This document shows, piece by piece, positions 40,030 to 48,741 of a stretch of DNA of 64,000 nucleotides. A program made the position numbers and the translations under genes. Source of the DNA: Hymenobacter pini (GTDB lineage: Bacteria > Bacteroidota > Bacteroidia > Cytophagales > Hymenobacteraceae); contig NZ_JAIZZH010000002.1 of the NCBI RefSeq assembly GCF_020421205.1, positions 62,001 through 126,000 on the forward strand, given 5' to 3'. Below the pieces are notes generated by a model that was not told the DNA's origin, searched no databases, and saw only the letters and a list, made by a program, of their open reading frames with translations. How positions within the stretch are numbered: position 1 is the stretch's first letter; each line of letters starts with the position of its first letter.

Positions 40030-42096
40030 ATGATACACCGTTTCCCGGCTCTGGCATGCGCCTTTCTGTACCTGTTGCTCGGCTTCAGCGCTAAGGCCCA
40101 AAGTCCCCAGACCCGGCCGCTGCAACACCGCCTAGCCGCTGCTACCTCCGATACTGCGCGGGTGCTGCTCCTAGCCGACTTAGCCGCTACGTACCGCTAT
40201 TCCCGCTTCGACTCGCTCCAGGAATATGCACAGCGCGGCCTGGCCCTGGCCCGGCAGATTGGCTACCCGAAAGGAGAAAGCCGCAACCTGGCCCGTTTGG
40301 CCATCTTGCCCGGTGAGCGGGGCAACCTGCCCCAGGCCCTGCGCCTCGATTTGCAGGCTCTGCACTTAGCCCAGGCCAGCCACGACGCGGAGGGCACCGC
40401 CCGCCTGCTTAACCAAACCGGCCTGCTGTATTTCGCCCTCGATGATTACCGGTTGTCGCTGCGGTATTACTACCAGGCCCTGCGCCTCTACCAGGCCACT
40501 GCCGCCCCCGATACCTCCCAGCTGGTAAGCGTACTCACGAACCTGGGCGCCAGCTACGAAGGCCTTCACAAATACGATTCGGCGGCCTTTTTCCTCAACA
40601 AAGCCTGGAGCCTGACCGTCCACTCCCGCTCCGTGCACCGCAGTTGTTGGGGTAACCCGGCTCCGTACGTGCTGCGCGAGCTTGGGCTGCTGCAGCAGGC
40701 CCAGGGCCACCCGGAAGCAGCGTTGTCATTCTACCGCCGCAGCGCCCGGGCAGCGCTGCCCGAAAACGACCGGCGCAGCGCCAGCCGCACATTTCAGTAC
40801 ATGGCCGAGCTGTTTCAGGACCGCCACCAAACGGACTCCAGCATCTACTACGCTCAAAAATCGTTGGCCCTGGCCCAGACCCTCCCGTTTATGCTGGGAG
40901 TGGCCCGCAACAACAAGCTTTTGACCGAGGCGTTTGAAACCCTGCACCGCCCCGACAGCACGCTCCGCTACCTGCGGGCTATGCTGGTAGCCCAGGACAG
41001 CCTGTACAACCCCCGCCGGATTAAACAGCTGGACGCGCTGGAATTTGCCGAGCAGCAACGCCTGCAGGAGCTGGAAGCAGAACGGGAGCAGCTCTACGAG
41101 CGAGTGTGGCTGGCCGCGCTGCTCACCGGCCTAGCTGGACTGCTGGTAGTTTTGGTGGTGCTATGGCGCAACAACCGCCAGCAGCGCCAGGCCCACCAGC
41201 AGCTGCACCAGCTACACGACCAGGTCAGCATTCAGACCCAGGCCCTGACTTCCCAGCGCGACGACCTGGCCCGGACGCTGCAGGAGCTTAAAATTGCGCA
41301 GAGCCAGCTGATACTGCGGGAAAAGATGGCCACGCTCGGCGAACTGATGTCGGGAGTAGCCCACGAAATTCAGACTCCGGTGAACTGCGTGCGAAAGTTT
41401 GCCGCCATCAGCGTGGAGCTGTGCGAGGATGTGCGCCAGGAGCTGCATAAACTGACCCTTCCGGTTATGGAGCAGGAAATTGTGGACGAGATGCTGCAGA
41501 ATCTTGGGCAGAATCAAGCCAAGATTGCCCAGTACGGGCAGCGGGCTGAATCCATTGTGCGCGGCATGCTGGAATACTCTCAGGATGGCACCGCCCCCCG
41601 CCAACCCACCGACCTCAACCGCCTGGCCGAAGAGTACCTACGCCTAACGTACCAGGATTTACGCACCAAAAACCGGCATTTCAACGTGGCACTGCTGGTG
41701 CGGCTGGATCCCAATGTCCCAGAGGTGCCGGTAACCCGCCTGGATATTGGCCGGGCGCTGGTGGGCATATTCAGCGCGGCCCTGCTGGCCACGCAGCAAC
41801 GCCTGATCCACGCCGACGATGAGTACGTACCCCAGATTGAACTCAGCACGAGCTACACGCAGGAGCACCTGCGCATTCAAGTGCGCGACAACGGCGACGG
41901 TTACGCTCCGGAAACGCTGAGCACGTTGTTTCAGCGGTTTCAGGGAGGCACCGATGCCCATCTGGGGCTGGCCCTGAGCTACGACATCATCACCAAAGGC
42001 CACGGCGGCACACTGAGCGCCCAGAGCAAGCCGGGCAGCGGCACCACTTATATTATCTCGTTGCCGATAGGCGACGCAGCTTTGGCGGTGGCTTAA
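40030..42096 (+). CDS. TPR-type sensor histidine kinase
   Basis: I start at ATG 40030 (MIHRFPALACAFLYLLLGFS), which provides a signal peptide. Residues about 25-350 hold tetratricopeptide-like helical repeats, followed by a membrane helix (about 358-382; LAALLTGLAGLLVVLVVLW) and a coiled coil. A DHp helix has His445 in GVAHEIQTPVNC, and the ATPase has G1 DNGDGYAP and a divergent G2 GLALSYD. The N-box (RALVGIFSAALLATQQR) lacks the usual Asn, so ATP binding may be altered. Bracketed by paralogous small genes, its 3' end overlaps one of them by four bases. Confidence 0.82.
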   Translation: MIHRFPALACAFLYLLLGFSAKAQSPQTRPLQHRLAAATSDTARVLLLADLAATYRYSRFDSLQEYAQRGLALARQIGYPKGESRNLARLAILPGERGNLPQALRLDLQALHLAQASHDAEGTARLLNQTGLLYFALDDYRLSLRYYYQALRLYQATAAPDTSQLVSVLTNLGASYEGLHKYDSAAFFLNKAWSLTVHSRSVHRSCWGNPAPYVLRELGLLQQAQGHPEAALSFYRRSARAALPENDRRSASRTFQYMAELFQDRHQTDSSIYYAQKSLALAQTLPFMLGVARNNKLLTEAFETLHRPDSTLRYLRAMLVAQDSLYNPRRIKQLDALEFAEQQRLQELEAEREQLYERVWLAALLTGLAGLLVVLVVLWRNNRQQRQAHQQLHQLHDQVSIQTQALTSQRDDLARTLQELKIAQSQLILREKMATLGELMSGVAHEIQTPVNCVRKFAAISVELCEDVRQELHKLTLPVMEQEIVDEMLQNLGQNQAKIAQYGQRAESIVRGMLEYSQDGTAPRQPTDLNRLAEEYLRLTYQDLRTKNRHFNVALLVRLDPNVPEVPVTRLDIGRALVGIFSAALLATQQRLIHADDEYVPQIELSTSYTQEHLRIQVRDNGDGYAPETLSTLFQRFQGGTDAHLGLALSYDIITKGHGGTLSAQSKPGSGTTYIISLPIGDAALAVA

Positions 42097-42509
42097 GGTT
42101 GCTGCTGCAGCCAGGCGGCGGCTTCGCTCGCTTCGGTAAACGTGCGATACACCAGCGGCATATTCTGCACGGAGGTGGTGATGTACGCCGTGGCCAGCCG
42201 GGCAAACACGTTTTCGGCCACTACTACGGCGCCGTACCGGTACCCGCCCTCCTGCACTGCCCGGGGCAGCCACTGCTGCACAATCCACTGCTGCTCGGCG
42301 GTGGTGAAGGCTTGCATCTGCCGCTGGTCCACCAGGATTTTATGCCAGCTCCGGCGCTGCAGCGCCAGCACCATGTGATTGAACAGAGCCCGAAACACCA
42401 GGTCGTCGCGTTCCGCTGAGGACCACTCCACCCGTAGAAATCCTGCGGGATCTTCCAGGAGCCGGCCGGCTTTGTTTTCAAAGTACAGGGAAGGGTGCAT
42501 GGAGCGCAT
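42093..42509 (-). CDS. STAS-like hypothetical protein, 138 aa (paralogue B)
   Basis: The protein is homologous along its length to the 39384-39794 product: LYFENKAGRLLEDPAGFLRV, a helical middle (ALFNHMVLALQRRSWHKILV), then WIVQQWLPRAVQEGGYRYGA and a C-terminal FTEASEAAAWL. ATG 42509 or ATG 42500 are both possible. It converges with the histidine kinase gene and overlaps its stop by four bases. A kinase-linked regulatory role is plausible but unproven. Confidence 0.6.
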   Translation of the reverse strand: MRSMHPSLYFENKAGRLLEDPAGFLRVEWSSAERDDLVFRALFNHMVLALQRRSWHKILVDQRQMQAFTTAEQQWIVQQWLPRAVQEGGYRYGAVVVAENVFARLATAYITTSVQNMPLVYRTFTEASEAAAWLQQQP

Positions 42510-42575
42510 AATGAGCGCAAAGTACGCGTGAATTCCCCCGTTTTCAGCATGCTAGCCCCTACCATTCCGATAACC

Positions 42576-42598
42576 AACCCTTCCAAAACGGAAGGGTT
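42576..42598. terminator. Terminator-like hairpin
   Basis: AACCCTTCC and GGAAGGGTT pair over five bases, with T runs beyond the plus end. It lies between the convergent STAS-like gene's start region and the next operon. Confidence 0.6.
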
Positions 42599-42746
42599 TT
42601 GTGTTTTAAAGCCCTAGTCATTAACGCTATAAAAAATCACAATAATCTAACAAACAGTCTATTAACCGCAAAAACATTCCCTATTACCAGGCTTCGGCAC
42701 TGCGCTTGGCATGAGGGCTATATCCCTGAAAAACTCCTCCGTAGCA

Positions 42747-43424
42747 ATGCCACTCTTCGACAACATCGCCAAAGCCGCTAAAGACTTCTTCATTGAGGAA
42801 ACCTCGCCCGAGGGCCCGTCGGTAGCGGCCCCGCGGCCGTTGCCTGGGCTGGCAGGGGCCGGTAGCCCGGCTCCGGGTGGGCAGGCCACACCATCGACTG
42901 TTGCCCAACCCGAGCAGCGCCACCTCGACCACATCCGGCAATTGCTGGCTGGCGACGGGAAGGACTTCATGGCTTTCACCAAGATGGTAAGCAGCCTGCA
43001 GGCCAGCGGCCTCAGCGGCCCCATCCTGTACCAGACGGCCTTCAACGCCTTTACAGCCGTGACGGGGCTGGACTTGCCGGCGCTACTGCAGTCAAGCGAG
43101 CAGTTTGAGCTGAAGCTGACCTCGGACCGCAACGGCATTCTGGAGCGGCACCGGGAGAAGGTGGGCGAAATCCGGATTCCAAACGTGCCGCCCAGCCCCT
43201 TGGTGCAGCTGCAGTTGCAGGAGCAGCAGCTGCAAACCGGCTTGGCCGACCTGGCCCGGCAGCTGGAAGAAGCCCAGCAGCGCCTGCAGGCCGTGCGCCA
43301 GGAGCTGCAGCAGCAACAACAGAAAGCCACGGCCGCCCTGGCCTCCTACGAATTAGCCCACGCCACCGCCTCGGCCGAGCTAAAGGCCCATCAGCAGGCC
43401 GTGCAGGCCTTTTTGCTGAAGTGA
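42747..43424 (+). CDS. Coiled-coil hypothetical protein opening the ABC operon, 225 aa
   Basis: From ATG 42747 (MPLFDNIAKAAKDFFIEETS) the product has an amphipathic N-terminal helix and a Pro/Gly-rich linker. A small helical domain (about 56-115) and a long Gln-rich coiled coil (LQEQQLQTGLADLARQLEEA, LEEAQQRLQAVRQELQQQQQ) follow. It is cytoplasmic by sequence. The next gene starts 66 bp later, same strand, and the operon continues through an ABC importer. I do not recognise the family; a membrane-linked scaffold is plausible. Confidence 0.65.
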   Translation: MPLFDNIAKAAKDFFIEETSPEGPSVAAPRPLPGLAGAGSPAPGGQATPSTVAQPEQRHLDHIRQLLAGDGKDFMAFTKMVSSLQASGLSGPILYQTAFNAFTAVTGLDLPALLQSSEQFELKLTSDRNGILERHREKVGEIRIPNVPPSPLVQLQLQEQQLQTGLADLARQLEEAQQRLQAVRQELQQQQQKATAALASYELAHATASAELKAHQQAVQAFLLK

Positions 43425-43490
43425 AGCGGAGCCAGCCGCGGCAAAATCCTGGTCCTTCCCTCCGACTTCTAACCTTTCACTATTACACCC

Positions 43491-44480
43491 ATGAACTCTC
43501 TTTCCACTTCCGATTTTAAAACCGGCGAGCTACCCAAGTGGCAGCAGCCGGAAAAAGTAGCCGGCTGGATTTTTCTGGCCGGACTAGCCGGAGCCGGCGT
43601 GTACTGCTGGGGTACCATTGTGCCTTTCCTGGTCGAAATGGTATTCGATACCGTGAAGCTGGGCATCGGACTGGGCGTGCTGCTAGCCTCCTTCCTGATT
43701 CTGACCAGCCCCCGGGTGAAAGCCGGGCTCTGGTACGCGGGGCAGCGCATTTTCCGCACGGCCGCCGGCATCTTCGTCAACACCGACCCCATCGGCATCA
43801 TGGAGGACTACATCAAAAGCACCTCACAGGAGGCGCGTAAGATGGAGGAAGAAGTGGGCCACGTGGAGGGCGCCCACGAGTTGGTGAAGCGCAAGCTGGA
43901 AACCAACACCCAGCAGATGCGCGAGTACCTGCAGCTGGCCGACGCCGCCACCCGCCAGCGGGAGCCCGACGCCGCCGAGCAGTACGCCAGCCGCGCCGCC
44001 CAGCTGCAGGAGTACAACCAGCGCCTGCAGCCCATGCTCACCACCACCCAGAACGTGAGCCTGGTGATGCGCCAGATTCTGAAAGCCGCCCTGCGCCAGA
44101 TTGACGGCAGCAAGTTCAAGGTGAACCTGCTCAAGGACGAGTACCAGCTGGTAAAACGCACCAGCTCCGGCATGCGGGCCGCTATGAACATCCTGCGCGG
44201 CGACCCGGACAAGAAGTACTTCTTCGACCTGGCTACCGACCGGGTGGCCCAGGATATGGCCCAGCAGCTCGGCCAGATCAAGCAAGCCATGCGCTACAGC
44301 CAGGAGTTCGTGAAGGAAATAGACATCCAGAACGGGGTAATGAGCGAGAAGGGCCAGCGCCTGCTGGAGAAGTACCAGAAAGGCGACTTCAACGCCCTGC
44401 TCGACGAAAAGGCGGCTCCCATGACCACCGCTCAAACCCGCGTAGCCACCAACGACGCCTACAAGAGCCTGCTGGACTAA
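43491..44480 (+). CDS. Membrane-anchored coiled-coil protein, 329 aa
   Basis: Two hydrophobic segments (about 24-44 and 53-72) anchor a long cytoplasmic helical domain (100-329). Its heptad pattern (SQEARKMEEEVGHVEGAHEL, LVKRKLETNTQQMREYLQLA) resembles PspA- or TelA-like coiled-coil proteins, but I cannot confirm either. It is the second gene of the operon with the ABC importer, so it may connect transport to stress at the membrane. Confidence 0.7.
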   Translation: MNSLSTSDFKTGELPKWQQPEKVAGWIFLAGLAGAGVYCWGTIVPFLVEMVFDTVKLGIGLGVLLASFLILTSPRVKAGLWYAGQRIFRTAAGIFVNTDPIGIMEDYIKSTSQEARKMEEEVGHVEGAHELVKRKLETNTQQMREYLQLADAATRQREPDAAEQYASRAAQLQEYNQRLQPMLTTTQNVSLVMRQILKAALRQIDGSKFKVNLLKDEYQLVKRTSSGMRAAMNILRGDPDKKYFFDLATDRVAQDMAQQLGQIKQAMRYSQEFVKEIDIQNGVMSEKGQRLLEKYQKGDFNALLDEKAAPMTTAQTRVATNDAYKSLLD

Positions 44481-44502
44481 CCAGCCTCTGCACCCCGGGC
44501 CT

Positions 44503-44593
44503 CCCAGGGCTGAAGCCCTGGGCTACGCAACGCTTCAAATGCCCGCTCACGCCTCAACATTCCCTCTAACTAGCCCAGGGCTTCAGCCCTGGG
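44503..44593. repeat. Pair of palindromic REP-like repeats
   Basis: CCCAGGGCTGAAGCCCTGGG at 44503-44522 and its reverse complement at 44574-44593, 51 bp apart, form a potential large hairpin. They lie between genes of the ABC operon and could stop or pause transcription or protect the upstream mRNA. Confidence 0.7.
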
Positions 44594-44654
44594 AACCGGG
44601 AACCGCGTGCTGAAATAGCAACGAAAAACAATCAACCAAAAACGAATAACGACA

Positions 44655-46433
44655 ATGACAACCCGTGGTAAACTGGTACTGGGCGTCCTTTTTGCGGCGC
44701 TGCTGTACTTCGGCATCAACAAGCTCGTGCAGAGCGGAGTACTGTTCAAGAAAGCGGCCACCGAATCGGTGCTGCTGAGCTCCATTAACTTGCCGGCCAG
44801 CGCCGGCGGCTCGCGCACCAACGTGGCCGTGCCCCTGGCCCCGCTGCCTTCTGAAACGCCGGCCGGTAAGGGCACCCCGCTGGTGTGGGAAGTAATGGCC
44901 TGGAACTCGCAGATGGCCGGCATGCTGGCCAACGGCGGCCCCCGCACCACCCAGGGCTCCAGCATGGCCGCTAATGGCCTGGATATGCAGATTGTGCGCC
45001 AGGACGACGTGGCCAAAATGCAGGCCGACCTGGTGAAAAACGCCCTCGACCTGCAGCAAAACCCCGACACGCCGGGCCTGCTGGTGAGTATTATGGGCGA
45101 CGGGTTGCCGGCCTTCTCGGCGGTGCAGCCCCAGCTGGAAAAAGCCGGCACCGGCCTGCAAGTCATTCCCTACTCGGTGGGCAAGAGCTTCGGCGAGGAC
45201 AAGCTGATGGGCCCCAAGGAGTGGCTCGATAACCCCAAAGCCGCCCTGGGCAAAACCATTGCCTGCTACCTGCGCGACGGGGACCAGAACATTGCCCTGA
45301 AATGGTGCGCCGACAACGGCCTGAAAGTGAACCCCGACGAAACCACCTACGACCCCGAGGCCGTGAACTTCCTGGCTGCCTCCGACTTCCTGGTGGCCGC
45401 CGAGAAATACATCATTGGCAAGCCCGAGCAGCGGGTGAAAGTGGTAAAAGGCAAGAACACCGGCGTGAAGGTGGACGTAGTAGCCGATGCCGTGGCTACC
45501 TGGACGCCCGGCGACGTGAACATTGCCCGGCAAAAAGGCGGCCTAGTGAATATTGTGAGCACCAAGGACTACAGCAACCAGATGCCCAACATCATGGTGA
45601 CTACCAAGCGGTGGTATGACGCCCACCCTAAAGAAGTAGAAGCCCTGATTACGGCCCTGGCCGTGGCCGGCGACCAGGTGAAAAGTCACCCCGAAGCCCT
45701 GAGCCGCGCCGCCGATATTTCCAGTGTGGTGTATGGCGACAAGGACAAGCCCGGCAGCTACTGGCTGCGCTACTACAAGGGCGTGAGCGAGGCCGACCGT
45801 AACGGCGAAGTGGTAGAGCTGGGTGGCTCCAAGGCCTTCAACTTCGCCGATAACCTGGCCCTGTTCGGCCTCAATGAGGGCGGCACCAACATCTACGCCG
45901 CTGTGTACAAAACCTTTGGCGACGTGCAGCACCAGTTGTATCCGAAGGAGCTGCCCTCCTACGTGCCTCTGGAGCAGATGCTGGACCTCGCGCCCCTGCG
46001 CAAGCTGCAGGAGAAATACCGCGGCAAAACCCTGGCTCCGGCCGAGCAGCAGCAGTTTGCCGCTGATGATGAAATTCGCCAGAGCGTGAGCAAGCGGGCC
46101 TGGAACATCGAGTTTAATACCGGCCAGAGCTCCTTCACCCCCGCCGCCGAGCAGCAGCTCAACAAGCTGTTCAACGACCTGGTAGTAGCCGGTCGCCTGA
46201 AAGTAGCCGTGCACGGCCACACCGACAACGCCGGCGACCCGCAGCGCAACCAGCAGCTCTCCGAAGACCGGGCCCTGGCCGTGGAGCACTGGCTGGAGCA
46301 GCGCAGCGCCAGCGCCTTCCCCGCCGGCCGCGTGCAGGTGTACGCCCACGGTGCCCAGGAGCCGGTAGCCTCCAATACCACCCCTGAGGGTAAAGCCCGT
46401 AACCGCCGCGTGGAAATTGTGCTGGGCAACTAA
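44655..46433 (+). CDS. ABC substrate-binding protein fused to an OmpA domain
   Basis: The 592-residue protein has an N-terminal membrane anchor (KLVLGVLFAALLYFGINKL, residues 5-23) and a periplasmic type II binding domain (about 70-440; NMT1/phosphate-type features such as MGDGLPAFSAVQPQLEKAG and YIIGKPEQRVKVV). A C-terminal OmpA-like peptidoglycan-binding domain (about 480-592) contains VHGHTDNAGDPQRNQQLSED and ARNRRVEI. Tethering to membrane and wall is unusual for a binding protein. It is encoded with a permease and ATPase downstream and two coiled-coil partners upstream. The ligand is unknown. Confidence 0.8.
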   Translation: MTTRGKLVLGVLFAALLYFGINKLVQSGVLFKKAATESVLLSSINLPASAGGSRTNVAVPLAPLPSETPAGKGTPLVWEVMAWNSQMAGMLANGGPRTTQGSSMAANGLDMQIVRQDDVAKMQADLVKNALDLQQNPDTPGLLVSIMGDGLPAFSAVQPQLEKAGTGLQVIPYSVGKSFGEDKLMGPKEWLDNPKAALGKTIACYLRDGDQNIALKWCADNGLKVNPDETTYDPEAVNFLAASDFLVAAEKYIIGKPEQRVKVVKGKNTGVKVDVVADAVATWTPGDVNIARQKGGLVNIVSTKDYSNQMPNIMVTTKRWYDAHPKEVEALITALAVAGDQVKSHPEALSRAADISSVVYGDKDKPGSYWLRYYKGVSEADRNGEVVELGGSKAFNFADNLALFGLNEGGTNIYAAVYKTFGDVQHQLYPKELPSYVPLEQMLDLAPLRKLQEKYRGKTLAPAEQQQFAADDEIRQSVSKRAWNIEFNTGQSSFTPAAEQQLNKLFNDLVVAGRLKVAVHGHTDNAGDPQRNQQLSEDRALAVEHWLEQRSASAFPAGRVQVYAHGAQEPVASNTTPEGKARNRRVEIVLGN

Positions 46434-46439
46434 CTCCCC

Positions 46440-46596
46440 GTCATTGCGAGGCGAAGCCGAAGCAATCCTTCCTTTTCAAAGCGCGGAACAAGGGAGTTCC
46501 CACTAGCCTCTAGAAGGCACCAACAGTAACGCTTTTGAGTAAGCCGAAGCTTCGCACACTGAAAAGGAAGGATTGCTTCGCTCCGCTCGCAATGAC
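46440..46596. repeat. REP-like inverted repeat, GTCATTGCGAG type
   Basis: GTCATTGCGAGGCGAAG with downstream GCAATCCTTCCTTTTC (46440-46477) is mirrored by GAAAAGGAAGGATTGC and CTCGCAATGAC (46561-46596), with about 80 bp between. The family of dispersed repeats with this core is common in bacterial genomes. Here it lies between the binding-protein and permease genes. Confidence 0.75.
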
Positions 46597-46611
46597 AAAA
46601 AACACTCCCTC

Positions 46612-47388
46612 ATGAAATCTCTCTTCCTCCCCAACGCCCGGCCGCCGCGCACCACGTTTCTGCTAATGACCGGCGGCCAGGCGCTGGTACTGCTGCTGCT
46701 GTGGCTGTGGATGCCCCTGCGCATCTTCCCTTCACTCGGGGAAGTGCTCCGGGCGCTGGCCGACCTGATTACCACGCAAGGCCTCATTCCGGAGCTGTGG
46801 GCCAGCATGACCACGGCGCTGCAAGCGTTGGGGGTAGCCACCATACTGGCGTTGCTCATTTCCTACCTCACGGCCCTGCCGTTCTTCCGGCCCCTAGCCT
46901 ACGCGGCCTCCAAGATGCGCTACCTCACCCTCACCGGCCTCACGTTTTTCATGGCCCTGCTGGTGAGCTCCGGCCACGAGGTAAAGCTGTCGGTGCTGAT
47001 TTTTTCCACCACCGTGTACCTAGTAACGGGCATGACTTCGGTAATTCTGACCACTACCCAGCAGGAAATGGACCACGCCCGCACGCTGGGCCTAGGCGAG
47101 TGGCGCAGCTTCTGGGAAGTGGTGGTGCTGGGCAAGCTGGATGATATGCTGGAGGTGGTGCGCCAGAACTTTGCCATCATCTGGACGATGATAACGCTGG
47201 TAGAAACCCTTTATCAATCGGAAGGCGGCATTGGCCTTTTGCTCTACAAGCAAAACCGCTACCTCCACCTCGATGGGGTGCTGGCCATCCAGCTCGTCAT
47301 CCTCGCCGCCGGTGCCGCCCAGGATTACGTTTTTGGCCTCCTGCGCCGCGTGTTTTTCCCATACTCTGAGTTGGCTGCCGCGCGGTAG
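46612..47388 (+). CDS. ABC transporter permease
   Basis: From ATG 46612 (MKSLFLPNARPPRTTFLLMT) the 258-residue protein has six hydrophobic segments and the cytoplasmic coupling loop of binding-protein-dependent importers (EMDHARTLGLGEWRSFWEVV, about residues 150-172, matching the EAA pattern). The arrangement fits the SsuC/TauC/ThiX family for nitrate, sulfonate or thiamine-precursor uptake. The partner ATPase is 83 bp downstream, the binding protein 178 bp upstream. The N-terminal extension of the longer frame comes from the REP-like repeat and is not coding. Confidence 0.85.
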   Translation: MKSLFLPNARPPRTTFLLMTGGQALVLLLLWLWMPLRIFPSLGEVLRALADLITTQGLIPELWASMTTALQALGVATILALLISYLTALPFFRPLAYAASKMRYLTLTGLTFFMALLVSSGHEVKLSVLIFSTTVYLVTGMTSVILTTTQQEMDHARTLGLGEWRSFWEVVVLGKLDDMLEVVRQNFAIIWTMITLVETLYQSEGGIGLLLYKQNRYLHLDGVLAIQLVILAAGAAQDYVFGLLRRVFFPYSELAAAR

Positions 47389-47409
47389 ATGCCTCGCCAG
47401 AACTGTAAC

Positions 47410-47469
47410 TCACCATTTCACTATCTCACCATTTCACTATCTCACCATTTCACTATCTCACCATTTCAC
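47410..47469. repeat. Tandem 16-bp repeat upstream of the ATPase gene
   Basis: TCACCATTTCACTATC occurs in three exact copies (47410, 47426, 47442) plus 12 bases of a fourth, ending two bases before the ATG at 47472. Such a repeat can change copy number by slippage. Confidence 0.9.
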
Positions 47470-47471
47470 CG

Positions 47472-48302
47472 ATGACTTCCTATTTCTACAAAACTCCGGT
47501 GCTGACGCTCGACAACGTGTCGATGGAGTTTGCGGGCGAAACCATCCTGCGCGACATTTCAGCCCAGGTGCTGGACGTGAGCCGGCCGGGCATGGAGCAG
47601 GGCCAAGTGGTAGGCTTTTACGGCCGCTCGGGGCTGGGCAAATCGGTCCTATGTCGCATTACGGCGGGACTGATGACGCCCAGCCACGGCACCGTGCTAG
47701 TGGGCCAGGAGCAGGAAGCTGTGTCGCCCGGTGCAGTGGGCTTCGTGCAGCAGCAGTACCCGCTGTTCAACCACCGCACCCTCCACGACAACCTGCTGCT
47801 GGCCGCCGCCCGCAAATACCCCGACGCCACCGAAGCCCGCCGCCAGACCGATGCCTACTTGGAGCGGTTTCAGCTCACGGCGCACCGCCGCAAGTACCCG
47901 GCTCACCTCTCCGGCGGGCAGCGCCAGCGTGCCGCCATTGCCCAGCAGCTGCTCTGCTCCGACCACCTCATCCTGCTCGATGAGCCGTTTTCGGGCCTTG
48001 ATATTGCCATGATTGACGAGGTCAAGAAAATCATCCTCGAAGTAACCACCATGGACGAGCTGAACACCGTCGTCATTGTTTCCCACGACATCCAAACTAC
48101 CACCGCCCTCTGCGACCGGCTCTGGCTACTAGGCTACGAGCGAGACGCCAGCGGCCAGCTCCTGCCCGGCGCCACCATCAGTCCCGAGCACCAGTACAAC
48201 CTCGCCGAAATGGGCCTCGCTTGGCACGAAAACGTGGAAGCCGAACCGGAGTTTGTGCGGTTTGTGGAGCACTTAAAGGAGGAGATTCGACAGAGCGCGT
48301 AA
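47472..48302 (+). CDS. ABC transporter ATPase
   Basis: The 276-residue protein has Walker A GRSGLGKS (51-58), Q-loop FVQQQYPLF, signature LSGGQRQR, Walker B HLILLDEP with the catalytic Glu, D-loop SGLD and switch His in VVIVSHD. It is the energising subunit of the importer with the 46612-47388 permease. The start codon is directly after tandem 16-bp repeats, so the leader is repeat-determined. The C-terminal 50 residues extend beyond a minimal ATPase. Confidence 0.93.
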   Translation: MTSYFYKTPVLTLDNVSMEFAGETILRDISAQVLDVSRPGMEQGQVVGFYGRSGLGKSVLCRITAGLMTPSHGTVLVGQEQEAVSPGAVGFVQQQYPLFNHRTLHDNLLLAAARKYPDATEARRQTDAYLERFQLTAHRRKYPAHLSGGQRQRAAIAQQLLCSDHLILLDEPFSGLDIAMIDEVKKIILEVTTMDELNTVVIVSHDIQTTTALCDRLWLLGYERDASGQLLPGATISPEHQYNLAEMGLAWHENVEAEPEFVRFVEHLKEEIRQSA

Positions 48303-48315
48303 GAATAGAAACTGG

Positions 48316-48732
48316 TTACAGGCGTATGGCCCATATGACACCGGTCAATAGCAAAATCAATCCCACCACGCCAAATAGCCATTCAAACCAGATTTTTTCA
48401 TCGTCTGCTACAATAAAATCATGAGGATTTAGAGCGTTATATCGGACCGATACAATTTGCCCCTCGGTCAAACGGCTAAATGGATTTCCACCGTCATGTC
48501 GTAATTCCAGCCATTGTTGATCAACCCAAATCCCAATTACAGGAACATAAATTGTAGCATCATCTATACCTATGCCCTCTTCCATTCTGAGAACTACACC
48601 GTCCGCTTGTGCTCCATGGTTCTGAAAGTATAACCGCTTTTGGCGCTGTCGGAAGCCTGTAACAATAAAGAAGGGGCTTGCAAGAATTAGGGCTAGTGGG
48701 GCTAAAAATTCCTGTGTAAACCAGTTAGTCAT
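48316..48732 (-). CDS. DUF3592-like membrane protein, 138 aa
   Basis: Hydrophobic segments at about 10-26 and 115-135 enclose a beta-rich domain (GAQADGVVLRMEEGIGIDDA, then IWVDQQWLELRHDGGNPFSR, LTEGQIVSVRYNALNPHDFI). This two-TM, one beta-domain design fits DUF3592, a family of unknown function. It is convergent with the ABC ATPase gene, 14 bp away. Confidence 0.65.
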   Translation of the reverse strand: MTNWFTQEFLAPLALILASPFFIVTGFRQRQKRLYFQNHGAQADGVVLRMEEGIGIDDATIYVPVIGIWVDQQWLELRHDGGNPFSRLTEGQIVSVRYNALNPHDFIVADDEKIWFEWLFGVVGLILLLTGVIWAIRL

Positions 48733-48741
48733 TGCTTATAA

